Positions 63,129 through 64,000 of a stretch of 64,000 bases of DNA are shown piece by piece. The position numbers and the translations under genes are program-made. Under the pieces are notes generated by a model. That model was given only the letters and a program-made list of their open reading frames with translations, had not been told where the DNA came from and made no database searches. Position 1 is the stretch's first letter, and each line of letters opens with the position of its first letter. The DNA is from Panorpa germanica (lineage: Eukaryota; Arthropoda; Insecta; Mecoptera; Panorpidae): positions 13,644,451 to 13,708,450 of the forward strand of contig OY783213.1 of NCBI GenBank assembly GCA_963678705.1. The letters are read 5' to 3'.

Positions 63129-64000
63129 TCACTCGAAAGTGTACTCCGTTTTTTGTGCACTCTTCCTCCAGGAACCTCCTGTGCAAACTCCTGGACCTCG
63201 CCACCAATCGTTTACATTGTTGTAACTCTTGCTGGGGATTTCGTCGTGAAGCATAGAACAAACTCTGCACCAGAAGAAAGTATTGATAAATTCTCCGGTA
63301 CCTTTCCATCGGAAATATGAGTTGTAGAGTTCATCGTCTTTATCCAGTCGATGGAGATATTCTGCTAGCTGTTTGGGACCTTCAAACTCATCTACATGGA
63401 TGTAAGATCGGTAAGGTGCTGATCGCTGGTAGTCTTCGGGACGTGCTCCCATGACAATTGGTAGGATGTTTCTTCTGAAAAATAGAATTGTTAATTAAAT
63501 AGTCCACAGTACATTTTTTGGAAAAATGGTCTAGTATCTCTACAAAACAATATTGTAAGAATCATATATAAGATTTGAACGAATCGAAACGAATCGTATT
63601 AGACTACTTTGATCAGACTACTTTAGTGCTTTTAATGTTCCTCAAATTATCTTATAATCAAAAGTTCTTTGTGTTATTAAGTTGTAATAACTTAATCTAA
63701 TTAAAAAGTAACTTCAACTTACCCGAGTCCATTGACAAAGAATTTCTCAGTGATGTAATCCTTGCAGTTTGAGTTTTCAAACGCCAAATAAAACTTGTAT
63801 TCCTTGTCCAGCAAATCAAAGCATTTATCAGCATTTGAACGGGAACATTTCATAGTTCCGCAAGCTCCATAAATATCAACTTGAATGTGTTTTCCAAGTT
63901 CATGCGCATATTGCAGTCTATTATTCCTCGCGCTGCAATTGGATACGAACCAAGCAACTTTCTTTGTCTTATTTGTGGCGTAGTTACGATCTAACTGTTC
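63129..64000 (-). CDS. alpha-1,3-fucosyltransferase C (GT10), 3' part only
   Basis: Two exons are visible, 64000-63723 (cut by the window edge) and 63474-63129; they join in frame at the same phase-2 position as in genes A and B. The sequence enters at EQLDRNYATNKTKKVAWFVS. It continues with VDIYGACGTMKCSRSNADKC, the signature FYLAFENSNCKDYITEKFF with the canonical Asp, and RNILPIVMGARPEDYQRSAP. The last residues are GSWRKSAQKTEYTFE. The C-terminal exon is closest to gene B (DELYNSYFRWKGTGEFINT is shared word for word). The N-terminal anchor, stem and first half of the catalytic domain lie beyond 64000. Confidence 0.95.

Overview
The window is nuclear DNA of an insect: AT-rich (about 70% by eye), with intron-bearing genes (GT-AG introns, several under 100 bp), insect-type secreted serpins, a PWWP-less MSH6 and Golgi alpha-1,3-fucosyltransferases, embedded in many short non-autonomous DNA transposons, a tRNA-derived SINE and truncated LINE tails. 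The insect order cannot be fixed from the sequence. No LTR or virus-like element, CRISPR array or RNA gene was seen.

Layout. 1-14 kb is mostly gene-free: a weak candidate terminal exon at the left edge, a mariner remnant, three repeat families with terminal inverted repeats (called A, B and C here) and a LINE tail. 14.2-16.6 kb holds a minus-strand inhibitory-type serpin (serpin 1), followed by another LINE 3' end. 17-27 kb is repeat-rich intergenic DNA with a 790-bp fold-back element, a second MITE family (E) and an intact SINE with a 12-bp target duplication. 27.3-33.4 kb is a second minus-strand serpin (serpin 2) with a divergent hinge and a long acidic/Lys-rich insertion. 34-40 kb is intergenic with two exon-like islands and a degraded LINE.

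40.3-50.8 kb is the dense part, all plus strand: eIF3e (8 exons, 438 aa), MSH6 (17 exons, 1134 aa) and a trypsin-like serine protease (6 exons, 255 aa). 51-64 kb holds three minus-strand GT10 alpha-1,3-fucosyltransferase genes in tandem. Two are complete (507 and 463 aa) and the third runs off the right edge. They share intron positions, so they arose by local duplication. About 4.5 kb between the second and third contains only weak exon candidates and repeats.

Exon models were built by hand from reading frames and splice dinucleotides. All complete models have lengths divisible by three and join family motifs in frame. The first coding exon (start codon and a few signal-peptide residues) of both serpins was not found. 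The serpin pair plus a trypsin-like protease is a common insect combination, but the sequence shows no functional link between them, and none between these genes and eIF3e or MSH6.
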